Of a stretch of 64,000 nt of DNA, positions 1 through 10,540 are shown in pieces. The notes below the pieces were generated by a model. The model did not search any database and had not been told where the DNA came from. It saw nothing but the letters and a program-made list of their open reading frames with translations. Source of the DNA: an uncultured Pelagibacteraceae bacterium (GTDB lineage: Bacteria > Pseudomonadota > Alphaproteobacteria > Pelagibacterales > Pelagibacteraceae); the NCBI GenBank assembly GCA_902623305.1, contig CACNTB010000003.1:1-64000 (forward strand), written 5' to 3'. How positions within the stretch are numbered: position 1 is the stretch's first letter; every line of letters starts with the position of its first letter. The position numbers and the translations under genes are program-made.

Positions 1-185
1 CCTCTTTTTGGAAGTCTTCTGTATAATGGCATTTGACCACCTTCAAAACTTTTAATAGCTACTCCAGATCTTGATTTTTGACCTTTGACACCTCTTCCAG
101 ATGTTTTACCTTTACCAGAACCAATTCCTCTTCCAACCCTCATTTTAGATTTATTGATTTTTTCTCTATTATTTAAAGTAATCAT
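1..185 (-). CDS. rplO: Ribosomal protein L15, partial (N-terminus only)
   Basis: The gene is cut by the left window edge, so only the first 61 codons are visible. Translating the reverse strand from the ATG at 185-183 gives a glycine/lysine/arginine-rich start with [17 protein letters not shown], followed by [14 protein letters not shown], the classic L15 N-terminus that threads into 23S rRNA. The ATG shares one base with the stop of rpsE (TAATG), so translation is probably coupled. rpmD normally sits between rpsE and rplO and there is no room for it here. Confidence 0.93.
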   Translation of the reverse strand, partial: MITLNNREKINKSKMRVGRGIGSGKGKTSGRGVKGQKSRSGVAIKSFEGGQMPLYRRLPKR

Positions 186-700
186 TATCCTCTTTTTTCA
201 ATTATTTCTGAAATTTTTTTATTTCTGATTGCTGATATTTGTTTTGGTGAACTTTGTTTCATTAATGCTTTCATTGTAGCTCTAATAACATTGTGTGCAT
301 TAGAAGTTCCCATAGATTTTGCAACAATATCTTTTACTCCTAAAACTTCACATACTGCCCTAACAGGACCACCTGCAATAATACCTGTTCCCTTAGAAGC
401 TGCTCTTAGCACTATTCTACCCGAGCCATCTTTCGCCTTAACGTCATGATGTATTGTTCTGCCTTCTCTTAATGGTATATGAGTAAGTTTTCTTCTAGCC
501 ATCTCATTTGCTTTTTTTATAGCATCTGGTACTTGTTTTGCTTTTGCGTGAGCTATACCGATTTTACCTGCTTGATTTCCAACAACTACAAGTGCTGAAA
601 ATCCAAATCTTCTTCCACCCTTAACAACTTTAGTAATACGATTTATGTGAACTAATTTCTCTAATATATCGTCAGTTTTTTTATCTTTTATATTTTCCAT
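185..700 (-). CDS. rpsE: 30S ribosomal protein S5
   Basis: S5 is a small-subunit protein that contributes to decoding fidelity. The 171-residue product has the double-stranded RNA-binding domain at about residues 16-80 ([18 protein letters not shown]) and the C-terminal alpha/beta domain with [21 protein letters not shown]. Its length is normal for the family. It starts 2 bp after rplR and overlaps rplO by one base, inside the spc part of the ribosomal cluster. Confidence 0.97.
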   Translation of the reverse strand: MENIKDKKTDDILEKLVHINRITKVVKGGRRFGFSALVVVGNQAGKIGIAHAKAKQVPDAIKKANEMARRKLTHIPLREGRTIHHDVKAKDGSGRIVLRAASKGTGIIAGGPVRAVCEVLGVKDIVAKSMGTSNAHNVIRATMKALMKQSSPKQISAIRNKKISEIIEKRG

Positions 701-702
701 AA

Positions 703-1059
703 TTAAAATTCCATCCCGTTTTCTCTTAGAGTTTCTGCAAAAACTTTAATTCTACCGTGATATTTATAAGAACCTCTATCAAAGTAGATTTTAGTAATTT
801 TTTTCTCTTGAGCTTTTTTGGCCAATTTTTGAGCAACCAATTTAGATAGTTCAGTTTTATTAACTTTGTCTGCTGATCTAAGATCTTTTTCTACAGATGA
901 AGCTGATAACAAGGTTACGTTTTTTGTATCATCAATTATCTGAGCTGAAATATTTTTTGATGATCTAGAAATGCTTAATCTAAATCTATCTTTTGAAGCA
1001 ACTTTTTTAACTTTATTACTAACTCTAAATCTCTTTCTGATACTAGTGTTTAATTTCAT
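703..1059 (-). CDS. rplR: 50S ribosomal protein L18
   Basis: L18 binds 5S rRNA and docks it onto the large subunit. The 118-residue sequence begins with a basic stretch containing [12 protein letters not shown] and ends with the conserved [28 protein letters not shown]. In most homologues the equivalent is [24 protein letters not shown]. It overlaps rplF by one base (ATG inside TAATG). Confidence 0.96.
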   Translation of the reverse strand: MKLNTSIRKRFRVSNKVKKVASKDRFRLSISRSSKNISAQIIDDTKNVTLLSASSVEKDLRSADKVNKTELSKLVAQKLAKKAQEKKITKIYFDRGSYKYHGRIKVFAETLRENGMEF

Positions 1060-1598
1060 TATTTTTTCTTACCCTCTTTTTTAAGAACATATTGTCCTTT
1101 TTCTCGAACACCTTTCCCTTTGTAAGGTTCGATTTTTCTTAATGTTTTAATTTTAGATGCTACTTCACCAACTAGCTGCTTATCAGATCCTGTGATTTTT
1201 AATGTTGTTTGTTTTTCAACGGCAATTTTAATTCCTTCTGGTATATCAAAATTGATATCATGGCTATAACCCAACTGTAAATTTAACTGATTTCCTTTTA
1301 ACGTAGCTCTATAACCAACACCAACTAATTCTAAAGTTTTTTCATATCCTGTACTAGATCCAATAACAGCATTATTGATCAAACTTCTATTCATGCCCCA
1401 AAGTCTTTTTGAGTTTTGATCTACTTTTTTTGGTTTAATAGAGATTTCTTTTCCTTCAATAATATCTAAATTAAACATCTCTAAATCGACATTGATTGAT
1501 TTTTTTCCAAGAGGCCCCTCTATATTTATAATATTTCCAGCTAAAGCAACTTTTACTTTTTCTGGGATCGATATGTTTATTTTACCTATTTTAGACAT
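1059..1598 (-). CDS. rplF: 50S ribosomal protein L6
   Basis: L6 lies near the sarcin-ricin loop of the large subunit. The 179-residue product has two L6 repeats. The second carries [23 protein letters not shown] and the end carries the signature [25 protein letters not shown]. The order rpsH-rplF-rplR is canonical, and one-base overlaps join it to both neighbours. Confidence 0.97.
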   Translation of the reverse strand: MSKIGKINISIPEKVKVALAGNIINIEGPLGKKSINVDLEMFNLDIIEGKEISIKPKKVDQNSKRLWGMNRSLINNAVIGSSTGYEKTLELVGVGYRATLKGNQLNLQLGYSHDINFDIPEGIKIAVEKQTTLKITGSDKQLVGEVASKIKTLRKIEPYKGKGVREKGQYVLKKEGKKK

Positions 1599-1993
1599 TA
1601 AAATACCTTACAAATTATTTCTCCACCAACTTTTTGTTTTCTTGCATCTATATCAGTCATTACACCTTTTGGAGTTGAAACAATAGCAATTCCTAAACCA
1701 TTATTTATTTTAGGTAAGCTATCAGCAGATGAAAAAATTCTTCTCCCGGGTTTTGATACTCTTTCAAAGGCACTAATTACTGGATTACCTGAATGATACT
1801 TTAGTTCTAATGATAGCATTGGCTTCTTTTTTTCAGAACTTACTTTAAAATCTTTAATAAAACCCTCATTTTTAAGTATATCTGCAATTTTTGTTTTAAA
1901 ATTAGATGAAGGTAATTCTACCTTTTTATGATTTCTAGCTTGAGCGTTCTTCACTCTTGCTATCATATCTCCTATTGGGTCACTTAAACTCAT
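1598..1993 (-). CDS. rpsH: 30S ribosomal protein S8
   Basis: S8 is a primary 16S rRNA binder, and in enterobacteria it is the translational repressor of the spc operon. The 131-residue product opens with DPIGDMIARVKNAQAR and contains KPGRRIFSSADSLPKINNGL and GIAIVSTPKGVMTD near its C-terminus, all family hallmarks. It lies 11 bp downstream of rpsN. Whether S8 represses its own operon here cannot be seen. Confidence 0.97.
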   Translation of the reverse strand: MSLSDPIGDMIARVKNAQARNHKKVELPSSNFKTKIADILKNEGFIKDFKVSSEKKKPMLSLELKYHSGNPVISAFERVSKPGRRIFSSADSLPKINNGLGIAIVSTPKGVMTDIDARKQKVGGEIICKVF

Positions 1994-2004
1994 AATTTTC
2001 CTTT

Positions 2005-2310
2005 CTACCAGCTAGATTTAACTAAGCCAGGTATCTTTCCTTGTAATCCTAATTGTCTTAATGCAATTCTTGAAATCTTTAATTTTCTGTAAACACCATG
2101 AGGTCTTCCAGTAATCTCGCATCTATTCATAACTCTTGTTTTAGCCGAATTTCTTGGCAGTTTAGACAATTTTTGTTGCGCTTTAAATCTTTCTTCTAAT
2201 GGAATCTTTTTATCCATTACAATCTTCTTTAATGCCTGTCTTTTTTTAAAAAGCCTATCTGAAAGCTTAATTCTTTTTTTATTTTTATTAACAGCGCTTA
2301 ACTTTGCCAT
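2005..2310 (-). CDS. rpsN: 30S ribosomal protein S14 (zinc-free type)
   Basis: S14 sits in the head of the 30S subunit. The 101-residue form is the long, cysteine-poor (C-) version. It has a single Cys in RCEITGRPHGVYRKLKISR instead of the CxxC pairs of the short zinc-binding form. The C-terminus ends GLVKSSW as in proteobacterial S14. Position between rplE and rpsH is standard. Confidence 0.97.
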   Translation of the reverse strand: MAKLSAVNKNKKRIKLSDRLFKKRQALKKIVMDKKIPLEERFKAQQKLSKLPRNSAKTRVMNRCEITGRPHGVYRKLKISRIALRQLGLQGKIPGLVKSSW

Positions 2311-2312
2311 AT

Positions 2313-2867
2313 TTAATTATCTCCTTTTTTAATAAATGGAAAATTCATCTTCTCTAGTAACGCAAAGCTATGTTCTTTATTAATAGCTTTAATAACTATT
2401 ACTATGTCTAAACCTCTAACTTTATCAGCTCTATCAAAGCTTACTTCTGGAAAAATTATATGTTCTTTAATACCAAATGTATAATTACCAAATTTATCAA
2501 AACCTTTTGGCGATAAACCTCTAAAGTCTTTAATTCTAGGTAATGCAATATTCACTAATCTATCTAGGAATTCATACATTCTATTTTTTCTTAATGTAAC
2601 TTTCAAACCTGCATTTGACCCTTTTCTTGTTTTAAAGTTTGCAACTGATTTTTTAAATTTTGTTGTTACTGGTTTTTGTCCAGTAATTTTAGCCATATCT
2701 TCTTCACATGATTTTAAAATTTTAGAATCTGTGGCATCTAAACCAAGACCCATATTTAAAATAACTTTCTCGATTTTTGGTGCCATATAAATATTTTTAA
2801 AACCGAACTGATCTTTTAATGCAGGCTGAATTTCTTTATTAAATATTTCTTTTAATCTTGGTGTCAT
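2313..2867 (-). CDS. rplE: 50S ribosomal protein L5
   Basis: L5 helps place 5S rRNA and contacts P-site tRNA. The 184-residue product has KVILNMGLGLDATDSKIL near the N-terminus. The central block has TGQKPVTTKFKKSVANFKTRKG, and the C-terminal half has FRGLSPKGFDKFGNYTFGI. Family length is about 180. It overlaps rplX by one base and is followed 2 bp later by rpsN. Confidence 0.97.
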   Translation of the reverse strand: MTPRLKEIFNKEIQPALKDQFGFKNIYMAPKIEKVILNMGLGLDATDSKILKSCEEDMAKITGQKPVTTKFKKSVANFKTRKGSNAGLKVTLRKNRMYEFLDRLVNIALPRIKDFRGLSPKGFDKFGNYTFGIKEHIIFPEVSFDRADKVRGLDIVIVIKAINKEHSFALLEKMNFPFIKKGDN

Positions 2868-3112
2868 TATTTTTTAGCCTCTTTTTTCTTAGCTGTTTTT
2901 TCATCGATAAGTTTTAGGTTAGAGATATGTATAAAGCTCTCTTTAGGAAAAATACCACCTTTTTTTTCTTTTGTTGTTTTAACGTGTTTTTTAACCATAT
3001 TTATTTCTTTAACCTTTGCTCTGTTATTAGCTCTATCAATTTCAATAACTTCGCCCTCTTTTTTTTTATCTTTTCCAGCTAAAACTCTTACTTTCAAACC
3101 TTTTTTAATCAT
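2867..3112 (-). CDS. rplX: 50S ribosomal protein L24
   Basis: L24 is an early assembly initiator protein near the exit tunnel. The 81-residue product contains the KOW motif ([20 protein letters not shown]) followed by NMVKKHVK and the conserved [16 protein letters not shown]. It is shorter than the typical 100-105 residues, losing part of the C-terminal tail, which ends in a lysine-rich stretch. One-base overlaps on both sides. Confidence 0.95.
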   Translation of the reverse strand: MIKKGLKVRVLAGKDKKKEGEVIEIDRANNRAKVKEINMVKKHVKTTKEKKGGIFPKESFIHISNLKLIDEKTAKKKEAKK

Positions 3113-3480
3113 TATAAAACCTCCGGTGCCAAAGAAATAATTTTCATTTGACCTCTGCTTCTTAATTCTCTTGTAACTGGACCAAAAATCCTTGTTCCTA
3201 CTGGTTCTCCTTTATCATCAACTAATACTGCTGCATTGTTATCAAATCTTACTTTAGAACCATCATTTCTGTGAATTCCTTTTTTAACTCTAACAACAAC
3301 AGCCTTGTGAACAGATCCTTTTTTAACTTTTCCTTTAGGCATCGCTTCTTTAACTGCAATTACAATTGTGTCACCAATGCTAGCGTATCTTCTTTTTGAC
3401 CCGCCTAAAACTTTGATGCATTCTATTCTTTTTGCACCTGTATTGTCAGCAACTAGTAATTCAGTTTGAACACCAATCAT
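3112..3480 (-). CDS. rplN: 50S ribosomal protein L14
   Basis: L14 lies at the subunit interface and binds 23S rRNA. The 122-residue sequence is highly conserved: [20 protein letters not shown] at the start, [18 protein letters not shown] in the middle, and FGPVTRELR near the end. Length is exactly that of the family. It shares one base with the stop of rpsQ. Confidence 0.98.
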   Translation of the reverse strand: MIGVQTELLVADNTGAKRIECIKVLGGSKRRYASIGDTIVIAVKEAMPKGKVKKGSVHKAVVVRVKKGIHRNDGSKVRFDNNAAVLVDDKGEPVGTRIFGPVTRELRSRGQMKIISLAPEVL

Positions 3481-3716
3481 TATTTATTACTCTCCATAAC
3501 TTGAAATTTTTTATTTTTAGAAAACGGTTTGCTCTCTATAATTGAAACTTTATCACCAGTTTTATATTTATTATTTTCATCATGAGCATTATAGTTTTTT
3601 CTAACTCTAATTACCTTTTTTAAAACTGGGTGAGAGTATTTACGTTCTACCATAACAGTAACAGTTTTATTTGGTTTATCGCTTATGACTACTCCTGTAA
3701 GAATTTTTTTAGGCAT
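3480..3716 (-). CDS. rpsQ: 30S ribosomal protein S17
   Basis: S17 is an early-binding OB-fold protein of the small subunit. The 78-residue product has [20 protein letters not shown] at the start and the [20 protein letters not shown] segment, corresponding to the conserved YxAHDE motif. It overlaps the end of rpmC by 8 bases. Confidence 0.96.
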   Translation of the reverse strand: MPKKILTGVVISDKPNKTVTVMVERKYSHPVLKKVIRVRKNYNAHDENNKYKTGDKVSIIESKPFSKNKKFQVMESNK

Positions 3717-3900
3717 TTGCTTTTCCTTTTAGAATTGTTTTTAATCTCGCTATTGTTTTTTTGGTTTCCCCAATTTTAGATGGATTTGTTACTTGTGAAT
3801 TCATTTTTTGGAATCTGAAATTAAAAAGATCTTTTTTAAGTTTATCTATGTTCTTCACAATTTCGTCCTTTGATAATTTTTTAATTTCTTGTTTTTTCAT
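3709..3900 (-). CDS. rpmC: 50S ribosomal protein L29
   Basis: L29 is a small helical-hairpin protein near the exit tunnel. The 63-residue product shows [20 protein letters not shown] followed by [15 protein letters not shown] and a basic C-terminal helix with [11 protein letters not shown]. These match the family's LFxLRFQ...L.NP..I.x.R..IAR.KT pattern. It lies between rplP and rpsQ as expected. Confidence 0.96.
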   Translation of the reverse strand: MKKQEIKKLSKDEIVKNIDKLKKDLFNFRFQKMNSQVTNPSKIGETKKTIARLKTILKGKANA

Positions 3901-4310
3901 TATCCAAATCTCTTAATTGTTTTTGTTTTTATAGGTAATTTGGCCGATGCTTTATATAAAGCTTCTTTAGCAATTTGCTCGGAAACACCATCAACTTCAA
4001 ATAATATTCTTCCTGGTTTTACTCTGCACGCAAAAAATTCGGGTGATCCTTTTCCTTTACCCATTCTGACTTCGATCGGTTTTTTGGAAACTGGTATATT
4101 TGGAAATATTCTCGTCCAAACTCTTCCTTGTCTTTTCATATGTCTTGTTAAAGCTACCCTAGCTGCCTCAATTTGCTTACCAGTCACTCTTTCAGGCTGT
4201 AAAGCTTTTAAAGCGTAAGCACCATAATTAATTGTGCTTGCTCTTGTAGCATTGCCATGAATTCTACCTTTATGAGCTTTTCTCCATTTTGTTCTTACTG
4301 GTTGAAGCAT
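3900..4310 (-). CDS. rplP: 50S ribosomal protein L16
   Basis: L16 is an aminoacyl-site protein of the large subunit. The 136-residue product includes [20 protein letters not shown], then [22 protein letters not shown] and [19 protein letters not shown], all diagnostic. The one-base overlaps with rpsC and rpmC fit the compact operon. Length matches the usual 136-138. Confidence 0.97.
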   Translation of the reverse strand: MLQPVRTKWRKAHKGRIHGNATRASTINYGAYALKALQPERVTGKQIEAARVALTRHMKRQGRVWTRIFPNIPVSKKPIEVRMGKGKGSPEFFACRVKPGRILFEVDGVSEQIAKEALYKASAKLPIKTKTIKRFG

Positions 4311-4990
4311 TATTCTTTACCTTCCTTAGGTGTTACTTTGTTTGTTTCTTGACTGAATTCTCTTGCAAAAACTTCACCTTTATAAATCCAAACTTTAATT
4401 CCAATTATTCCATAAGTTGTAAGAGCTTCTGCTTCTGCATAATCTATATCTGCTCTTAAAGTATGTGAAGGTATACTTCCATCTCTTAACCACTCAGTTC
4501 TTGCTATTTCATTACCACCAAGTCTACCACTAACTGAAACTTTAATTCCTTTAGCTCCTAGTCTTATGCATGATTGCATAGCTCTTTTCATAGCTCGTCT
4601 GTATGAAATTCTTTTTACAAGTTGCTGAGCTATATTTTCAGCAACTAAATAAGCATTAGTCTCAGGTTTTTTAACTTCTTTGATATTTAGATTGACCTCA
4701 TTTGTTGTGAATTTTGAAAGATTATTTTTAATCTTATCTATATCACTTCCTTTTTTTCCAATAACAAATCCAGGTCTAGAAGTGTAGATTGTAACATAGC
4801 ATTTATTAGAAGTTCTTTCGATCATAACCTTCGATACACCAGAGTTGATTACATTTTTTTTGATGTATTCTCTGATTTTAAAATCTTCTATTAGATAATT
4901 TCCAAAATCTTTTTTCTTAGCATACCATACAGAGTCCCATCCTCTGTTGACTCCTAATCTAAAACCTACAGGATTAACTTTTTGTCCCAT
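4310..4990 (-). CDS. rpsC: 30S ribosomal protein S3
   Basis: S3 lines the mRNA entry channel. The 226-residue product begins [19 protein letters not shown], has a KH type 2 domain at about residues 40-110 ([18 protein letters not shown]), and the C-terminal domain with [20 protein letters not shown]. Its 5' end overlaps the 3' end of rplV by 17 bases, the longest overlap inside this ribosomal cluster. Confidence 0.97.
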   Translation of the reverse strand: MGQKVNPVGFRLGVNRGWDSVWYAKKKDFGNYLIEDFKIREYIKKNVINSGVSKVMIERTSNKCYVTIYTSRPGFVIGKKGSDIDKIKNNLSKFTTNEVNLNIKEVKKPETNAYLVAENIAQQLVKRISYRRAMKRAMQSCIRLGAKGIKVSVSGRLGGNEIARTEWLRDGSIPSHTLRADIDYAEAEALTTYGIIGIKVWIYKGEVFAREFSQETNKVTPKEGKE

Positions 4991-5372
4991 GCTTCTCCAT
5001 TTGTTTTGCTTCTGATAAAATTATTGTAACAGTTGACCAAGGTTTTAGTATTGGTGCCGCTCTACCTTTGGCTCTCGGTCTAAATCTTTTCATAACTATT
5101 TTTTTTCCACAATATGCCTCTTTAACTATTAATTTATCAATATCGTATTGAAAATTATTCTCAGCATTAGCTACAGCTGAACTAATAGTTTTTCTAACAT
5201 CTTTTGTAACTCTCTTTTCTGAAAATTGTAAATCTCTAATTGCAACATCAACTTTTTTGCCAACAATACTTTTTAGTATTGGACTCAGCTTTCTAACGCT
5301 TGATCTAATACCGTTATTAACAGACTTAACTGTTTTGTCGTTAGTTTTATCAATTTTCTTTTTTTTACCCAT
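4974..5372 (-). CDS. rplV: 50S ribosomal protein L22 with basic N-terminal extension
   Basis: L22 lines the nascent-chain tunnel and is a macrolide-interaction site. The core has [20 protein letters not shown] and the hairpin/end region [24 protein letters not shown]. The 132-residue protein is about 20 residues longer than many L22 proteins. The extra part is a lysine/asparagine-rich N-terminus ([11 protein letters not shown]). A shorter start is possible, but the ATG at 5372 sits 2 bp after rpsS, which favours it. Confidence 0.95.
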   Translation of the reverse strand: MGKKKKIDKTNDKTVKSVNNGIRSSVRKLSPILKSIVGKKVDVAIRDLQFSEKRVTKDVRKTISSAVANAENNFQYDIDKLIVKEAYCGKKIVMKRFRPRAKGRAAPILKPWSTVTIILSEAKQMEKHGTKS

Positions 5373-5374
5373 TA

Positions 5375-5671
5375 TTATTTCTTCTCTGCTGTTGCTGGTT
5401 TAGCTTTCTTATCAGCTGGTGTATGACCAAAAAATGTTCTTGTTGGTGCAAATTCACCTAATTTATGTCCAACCATATCTTCTGAAACTGTTATTGGTAT
5501 AAATTTTTTTCCATTATAAATTTGGAAGCTTACCCCTACAAAATCAGGTAAAATTGTGGATTTTCTTGACCAAGTTTTAATAGGAATTTTCTTTGGATCG
5601 TCTTTATACTTATCTACTTTCTTCATCAAGCTTTCCTCTACAAACGGTCCTTTCCACACTGCTCTAGCCAT
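5375..5671 (-). CDS. rpsS: 30S ribosomal protein S19
   Basis: S19 forms a complex with S13 in the 30S head. The 98-residue product has [19 protein letters not shown], then [22 protein letters not shown] and [17 protein letters not shown], all signature segments. It overlaps rplB by one base and lies 2 bp before rplV. Confidence 0.97.
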   Translation of the reverse strand: MARAVWKGPFVEESLMKKVDKYKDDPKKIPIKTWSRKSTILPDFVGVSFQIYNGKKFIPITVSEDMVGHKLGEFAPTRTFFGHTPADKKAKPATAEKK

Positions 5672-6510
5672 TACTTAGTATCCTTCCTCTTATTTCTTCT
5701 CTTAACTATAAATTTATCTGTTCTCTTATTATCTCGAGTTTTTAAACCTTTTGCAGATTGTCCAGTGGGTGAAACCGGATGTCTTCCTCCTGCAGATTTT
5801 CCTTCACCACCTCCATGTGGGTGATCAACTGGGTTTTTAACAACGCCTCTTGTATGAGGTCTTCTACCCAACCATCTTGATCTACCTGCTTTTCCAATTT
5901 TAATATTTTTTTGATCTGGATTACTTAAAATTCCTATTGTGGCCAAAGCTCTAGAGTCAATTTTTCGAACTTCACCTGAAGCTAATTTTATTAAACTATA
6001 ATTTCCATCTAAACCACTAATGGTAACTGATGATCCTGCTGCTCTAGCAATTTTACCACCACCACCTGGTTGGATTTCAACATTATGTATATTGATACCC
6101 ACTGGTATATCTTGTAACGGCATGCAATTGCCTATCTTAATTTCTTTTTTAGAACCACTTTCAACTTTATCTCCTACCTTAATTTTTTGTGGTGCCAAGA
6201 AGTATGCATGCGTACCATCCTCAAATTTAACTAACATGATGTAACATGATCTATTTGGATCATACTCTATTCTTTCAACTGTAGATTCCATATCAAATTT
6301 TTTTCTGTAAAAATCAACATGTCTGTACATTTTTTTATGGCCACCAGCTCTATTAATAGAAGTAATATGACCATTGTTATTTCTACCTTTCATAGAATTT
6401 TTAGGAGAAACTAATGACTTAAAAGGTTTACCTTTCCATAAACCAGTTCTATCAACTAAAATTGTACCTCTGGTAGATTTTGTATATGGTTTAAAAGTTT
6501 TTAATGCCAT
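5671..6510 (-). CDS. rplB: 50S ribosomal protein L2
   Basis: L2 is needed for subunit association and peptidyl transferase structure. The 279-residue product contains [19 protein letters not shown] in the N-terminal RNA-binding domain. The C-terminal domain holds the nearly universal [20 protein letters not shown], including the histidine implicated in peptidyl transfer. Length is standard (about 275). Confidence 0.98.
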   Translation of the reverse strand: MALKTFKPYTKSTRGTILVDRTGLWKGKPFKSLVSPKNSMKGRNNNGHITSINRAGGHKKMYRHVDFYRKKFDMESTVERIEYDPNRSCYIMLVKFEDGTHAYFLAPQKIKVGDKVESGSKKEIKIGNCMPLQDIPVGINIHNVEIQPGGGGKIARAAGSSVTISGLDGNYSLIKLASGEVRKIDSRALATIGILSNPDQKNIKIGKAGRSRWLGRRPHTRGVVKNPVDHPHGGGEGKSAGGRHPVSPTGQSAKGLKTRDNKRTDKFIVKRRNKRKDTK

Positions 6511-6513
6511 TTT

Positions 6514-6807
6514 TTAAATTCCTGTTGTTAGATCAATACTTTGACCTTTTTTTAGAGTGATTATTGCTTTTTTATATCCAGGTATTTTTACTTTCTTACC
6601 CCTTGTAAGCTTTGTTCTATTTTGTTTTTTTATAATATTTATTTTAGTCACGTTAACTTTAAATATTTTTTCAATATTTTTTTTTAGGTTTTTCTTATTT
6701 GCTCCATCTGGAACTTTAAATACAATTTTATTAAGTTCAGATAAATTTGTTGATTTTTCTGTAACAACGGGTGAAATAATTTTATCGTATATGTGAATTT
6801 TTTCCAT
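6514..6807 (-). CDS. rplW: 50S ribosomal protein L23
   Basis: L23 sits at the tunnel exit and docks trigger factor and SRP. The 97-residue product has IYDKIISPVVTEKSTNLSEL at the start and INIIKKQNRTKLTRGKKVKI PGYKKA later, matching the family pattern. Lysine content is high, as throughout this genome. It is flanked by rplD and rplB with 1-3 bp spacers. Confidence 0.95.
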   Translation of the reverse strand: MEKIHIYDKIISPVVTEKSTNLSELNKIVFKVPDGANKKNLKKNIEKIFKVNVTKINIIKKQNRTKLTRGKKVKIPGYKKAIITLKKGQSIDLTTGI

Positions 6808-6808
6808 T

Positions 6809-7432
6809 TTATGAATATCTCTTTTCTAATTCTTTTACAGAACTTTCTGTGAAAACTACTTTTTTAAATTTAATAATGTCGTAAGCACTGAAATGATTTA
6901 CATCTGTAACTTTAACATTTGGAATATTTCTTAATGATTTTTCAATTTTTTCTTTTGAACTTTTATCTAAAATTATTAGTGAGTTTGTAATCTCAAGTTT
7001 ATTTATAATTAAATTCATCTCTTTCGTTTTTTTAATTTCGGAACCAAAGTCATTTAAGATAAGCAAATTTTTATTATTATTTTTTTCTGTAATTAGTGAA
7101 GCCACACTTTGTTTTTTTTCAGCTTTGTTTAATTTTCTTTTTTTATATGCCAATTCACCTTTTGGTCCATGAGCAATACCACCACCTACAAATATAGGAG
7201 CTTTTCTACTAGCGTGTCTTGCTCCACCTGTTCCTTTTTGTGCATATATTTTTGACGTTGGTCCTCTTACTTCATTTTGTTGTTTAGTTTTAGCATGTCT
7301 TCCTTTGTAATTAGCATTTGATTTATAAAGAACCGCACTAACTAACTTGTGATTAATTTTTGCAGAAAAAATCTTATCTAAGACTTCAATACTATCTTTT
7401 TTTCCATCTATGCTAATTTTATTTAATTTCAT
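6809..7432 (-). CDS. rplD: 50S ribosomal protein L4
   Basis: L4 contacts the exit tunnel with an extended loop; in E. coli it also autoregulates the S10 operon. The 207-residue product has the conserved loop KTKQQNEVRGPTSKIYAQKG TGGARHASRKAP at about residues 49-80. It continues with GGGIAHGPK and a divergent C-terminal globular domain. It shares one base with the rplC stop. Confidence 0.96.
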   Translation of the reverse strand: MKLNKISIDGKKDSIEVLDKIFSAKINHKLVSAVLYKSNANYKGRHAKTKQQNEVRGPTSKIYAQKGTGGARHASRKAPIFVGGGIAHGPKGELAYKKRKLNKAEKKQSVASLITEKNNNKNLLILNDFGSEIKKTKEMNLIINKLEITNSLIILDKSSKEKIEKSLRNIPNVKVTDVNHFSAYDIIKFKKVVFTESSVKELEKRYS

Positions 7433-8142
7433 TATTTTTTCTTTTTCTCAGGAGTTTTTTTTGCTTCTTCAGCAGCTTCTTGTTTTTCACCAATTGTCAT
7501 TTTGCTAATGTTTTTGACTGATTTTTTAACCATCACTTCAGAATTTTTTGCACCAGGAATTGATCCTTTCAAATAAAGAAGTTCGTTTTCTAAATCAGTT
7601 TTTATTATTTCAATATTTTGCATTGTTCTTAATTTATCACCCATGTGGCCAGCCATTTTTTTACCCTTAAAAACTTTTCCTGGATCTTGACTATGTCCTG
7701 TTGATCCATGAGCTCTGTGAGATATAGAAACACCATGACTTGCTCTTAAACCACCAAAATTATGTCTTTTCATAGCTCCAGCAAATCCTTTACCAATAGT
7801 TTTTGACCTTGTGTCTACAAATTTAGTATCTTCAAATATTTCTAAACCAAACTCATTTCCTTCCTTATAAGCAGATGTATCGTTTACCCTAAACTCTTTT
7901 AATTTTTTCTTAGCTTCAGTATTTTTTTTAGCAAAAACACCTTTCATAGCTTTTGTTAATTTTGAATTTTTAATTTTTCCATATCCAAGCTGAACAGCTT
8001 TGTATCCTCTTTTTTCTTCATCAATGACTTGAATAACTCTAGCTTTTTCAACCTTAAGCACTGTTACAGGAACTAATTGACCTGATTTATAGAACTCTCT
8101 AGTCATACCAATTTTTTTTCCCAATAAAGCAATTTCACTCAT
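7432..8142 (-). CDS. rplC: 50S ribosomal protein L3
   Basis: L3 is an early assembly protein close to the peptidyl transferase centre. The 236-residue product has LLGKKIGMTREF at the N-terminus, GKGFAGAMKRHNFGGLRASHG in the central loop, and SQDPGKVFKGKKMAGHMGD, all diagnostic. The C-terminal 25 residues are a lysine/glutamate-rich tail that many homologues lack. It is followed by rplD with a one-base overlap. Confidence 0.97.
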   Translation of the reverse strand: MSEIALLGKKIGMTREFYKSGQLVPVTVLKVEKARVIQVIDEEKRGYKAVQLGYGKIKNSKLTKAMKGVFAKKNTEAKKKLKEFRVNDTSAYKEGNEFGLEIFEDTKFVDTRSKTIGKGFAGAMKRHNFGGLRASHGVSISHRAHGSTGHSQDPGKVFKGKKMAGHMGDKLRTMQNIEIIKTDLENELLYLKGSIPGAKNSEVMVKKSVKNISKMTIGEKQEAAEEAKKTPEKKKK

Positions 8143-8144
8143 GA

Positions 8145-8453
8145 TTAAATTTTTATCTCCACATCTACACCTGAAGCTAAATCAAGTTTCATCAATGCTT
8201 CTACAGTTTGTGGTGTTGGTTCAATAATATCTATTAATCTTTTATGTGTTCTGGACTCAAATTGTTCTCTACTTTTCTTATCTATGTGGGGCGATCTTAG
8301 AACTGTGTATCTTTCAATTCTTGTAGGTAATGGAATTGGTCCTTTAATTGTAGCTCCAGTTCTTTTTACAGTATTAACAATCTCTTCTGTAGAAGCATCT
8401 AGAACTTTATTGTCATATGCTCTTAATTTAATTCTAATATTCTGTTTTTCCAT
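8145..8453 (-). CDS. rpsJ: 30S ribosomal protein S10
   Basis: S10 is a head protein of 30S and, as NusE, a transcription antitermination factor. The 102-residue product has [20 protein letters not shown] at the start and [29 protein letters not shown] in the middle, with the usual family length. It follows fusA by 2 bp. The tuf copy often found between fusA and rpsJ is absent. Confidence 0.98.
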   Translation of the reverse strand: MEKQNIRIKLRAYDNKVLDASTEEIVNTVKRTGATIKGPIPLPTRIERYTVLRSPHIDKKSREQFESRTHKRLIDIIEPTPQTVEALMKLDLASGVDVEIKI

Positions 8454-8455
8454 GA

Positions 8456-10534
8456 TTAACCTGCAATCTTCTTAGTTACTTCGTCCTGAACATTTTGTGG
8501 GACTTTTGAATAATGATCAAAAAACATTGAATATTGTGCTCTACCTTGAGACATTGATCTTAAATTATTTATATAACCAAACATATTAGCTAAAGGAACC
8601 ATTGCTGTAATTACAGTTGCATTACCTCTTTGCTCTTGTGTGCTGATTTGACCCCTTCTACTGTTTAAATCACCTATAACATCACCCATGTAATCCTCAG
8701 GAGTAACAACTTCAACTCTCATTACTGGCTCTAATAATTTTAAACCGCCTTTAGTGCAAGCCTCTTTAAAACAAGCTCTACTTGCTAATTCAAAAGCTAA
8801 AACACTTGAGTCAACATCGTGATGTAATCCATCTAAAATAGTTACTTTGTAATCAATCATTGGAAAACCGGCTAAAATTCCATTATCTGAAACTGTTTCA
8901 ATTCCTTTTTCAACACCAGGGATAAATTCCTTGGGTATCGCACCTCCTTTAATTTTGCTTTCAACATCTCTGCCTTTGCCAGCCTCTTGAGGCTCTACTA
9001 AAAGCTTAACTTTTGCAAATTGTCCTGCCCCACCGCTTTGTTTTTTGTGAGTATATTCAACCTCTGAAGCAGTTTCTATAGTTTCTCTATATGCAACTTG
9101 TGGAGCTCCAACATTTGCTTCTACTTTAAATTCTCTTTTCATTCTATCAACAATAATATCCAAGTGTAATTCACCCATTCCTTTAATAATTGTTTGTCCC
9201 GACTCCTCATCAGAAGTAACTCTAAATGATGGATCCTCCTTAGCTAACCTACCTAAGGCTTCACCCATTTTTTCTTGATCCGCTTTTGTTTTTGGTTCTA
9301 CTGCAATTTCAATTACTGGATCAGGGAATTCCATTGGTTCAAGAAGAACGGAATTTTCTTTGTCACATAAAGTATGCCCTGTAATAGTATTTTTCAATCC
9401 AGCTAAAGCGACTATGTCACCTGCATTAGCTTCTTTAATGTCTTCTCGAGAGTTTGCATGCATTAGCAGCATTCTTCCAACTCTTTCTTCTTTCTCTTTA
9501 GAGGAATTGAATACTGCCGTACCAGTTTTAATAGTACCTGAATAGACTCTAATAAAAGTTAATGATCCAACAAATGGATCGTTAGCAACTTTAAAAGCTA
9601 AAGCAGAGAATGGAACGCCGTCTTCAAATTTCATTTCCATTTCATCTTCACTACCTAATTTAGTTCCTTTTATAGAACCAATATCTACTGGACTTGGTAA
9701 ATAATTTACTACAGCATCAAGTAAAGGCTGAACACCTTTATTTTTGAATGCTGAACCTGTCAACACTGGAACAAAACTAAAATTAAGTGTTCCTTTTCTT
9801 ATACATTTAACTAAATCTTCTTCTTTAATTTCATCGCCATTGAGATAAGCCTCCATTAGCTTTTCGTCTTGTTCAACTGCTGTTTCTATTAATTCTGTTC
9901 TATATTTTTCTGAAATTTCTTTTAGGTCTTCTGGAATTTCTTTATATTCCCATTCAGCTCCTAATGCCTCATTTTTCCAAACTTGAGCTTTCATTTTAAC
10001 AAGATCAACCACACCAGATAAAGATGCCTCAGCACCTATGGGGACTTGCACTACCAAAGGTTTGGCGCCTAATCTATCTCTGATCATATCCACGCATCTA
10101 AAGAAATCAGCACCTGTTCTATCTAATTTGTTAACAAAACAAATTCTTGGCACTTTATACTTGTCGGCTTGTCTCCATACAGTTTCAGATTGAGGCTCTA
10201 CACCTGCAACGCCATCAAAAACAGCTACAGCTCCATCTAAAACTTTTAAAGACCTTTCTACCTCAATAGTAAAATCAACGTGACCAGGGGTGTCTATAAT
10301 ATTAATTCTATGATCATTCCAAAAGCAAGTAGTAGCTGCAGATGTAATTGTAATTCCTCTTTCTTGTTCTTGTTCCATCCAATCCATTGTTGCAGCACCA
10401 TCATGAACCTCGCCAATTTTATGGCTCTTGCCTGTATAGTATAAAACTCTTTCTGTAGTAGTTGTTTTACCAGCATCTATGTGGGCCATGATCCCAATGT
10501 TTCTATATTTATCTAATGAATGAGTTCTAGCCAT
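8456..10534 (-). CDS. fusA: Translation elongation factor G
   Basis: EF-G is the GTPase that drives ribosomal translocation. The 692-residue product has the P-loop [13 protein letters not shown] at about residues 16-28, the effector segment [11 protein letters not shown], the G3 motif DTPGHVDF and G4 NKLDR. Domains II-V follow, ending with a domain V typical of EF-G. Length fits the canonical bacterial protein. It lies 6 bp after rpsG and 2 bp before rpsJ. Confidence 0.98.
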   Translation of the reverse strand: MARTHSLDKYRNIGIMAHIDAGKTTTTERVLYYTGKSHKIGEVHDGAATMDWMEQEQERGITITSAATTCFWNDHRINIIDTPGHVDFTIEVERSLKVLDGAVAVFDGVAGVEPQSETVWRQADKYKVPRICFVNKLDRTGADFFRCVDMIRDRLGAKPLVVQVPIGAEASLSGVVDLVKMKAQVWKNEALGAEWEYKEIPEDLKEISEKYRTELIETAVEQDEKLMEAYLNGDEIKEEDLVKCIRKGTLNFSFVPVLTGSAFKNKGVQPLLDAVVNYLPSPVDIGSIKGTKLGSEDEMEMKFEDGVPFSALAFKVANDPFVGSLTFIRVYSGTIKTGTAVFNSSKEKEERVGRMLLMHANSREDIKEANAGDIVALAGLKNTITGHTLCDKENSVLLEPMEFPDPVIEIAVEPKTKADQEKMGEALGRLAKEDPSFRVTSDEESGQTIIKGMGELHLDIIVDRMKREFKVEANVGAPQVAYRETIETASEVEYTHKKQSGGAGQFAKVKLLVEPQEAGKGRDVESKIKGGAIPKEFIPGVEKGIETVSDNGILAGFPMIDYKVTILDGLHHDVDSSVLAFELASRACFKEACTKGGLKLLEPVMRVEVVTPEDYMGDVIGDLNSRRGQISTQEQRGNATVITAMVPLANMFGYINNLRSMSQGRAQYSMFFDHYSKVPQNVQDEVTKKIAG

Positions 10535-10540
10535 ATTTTA

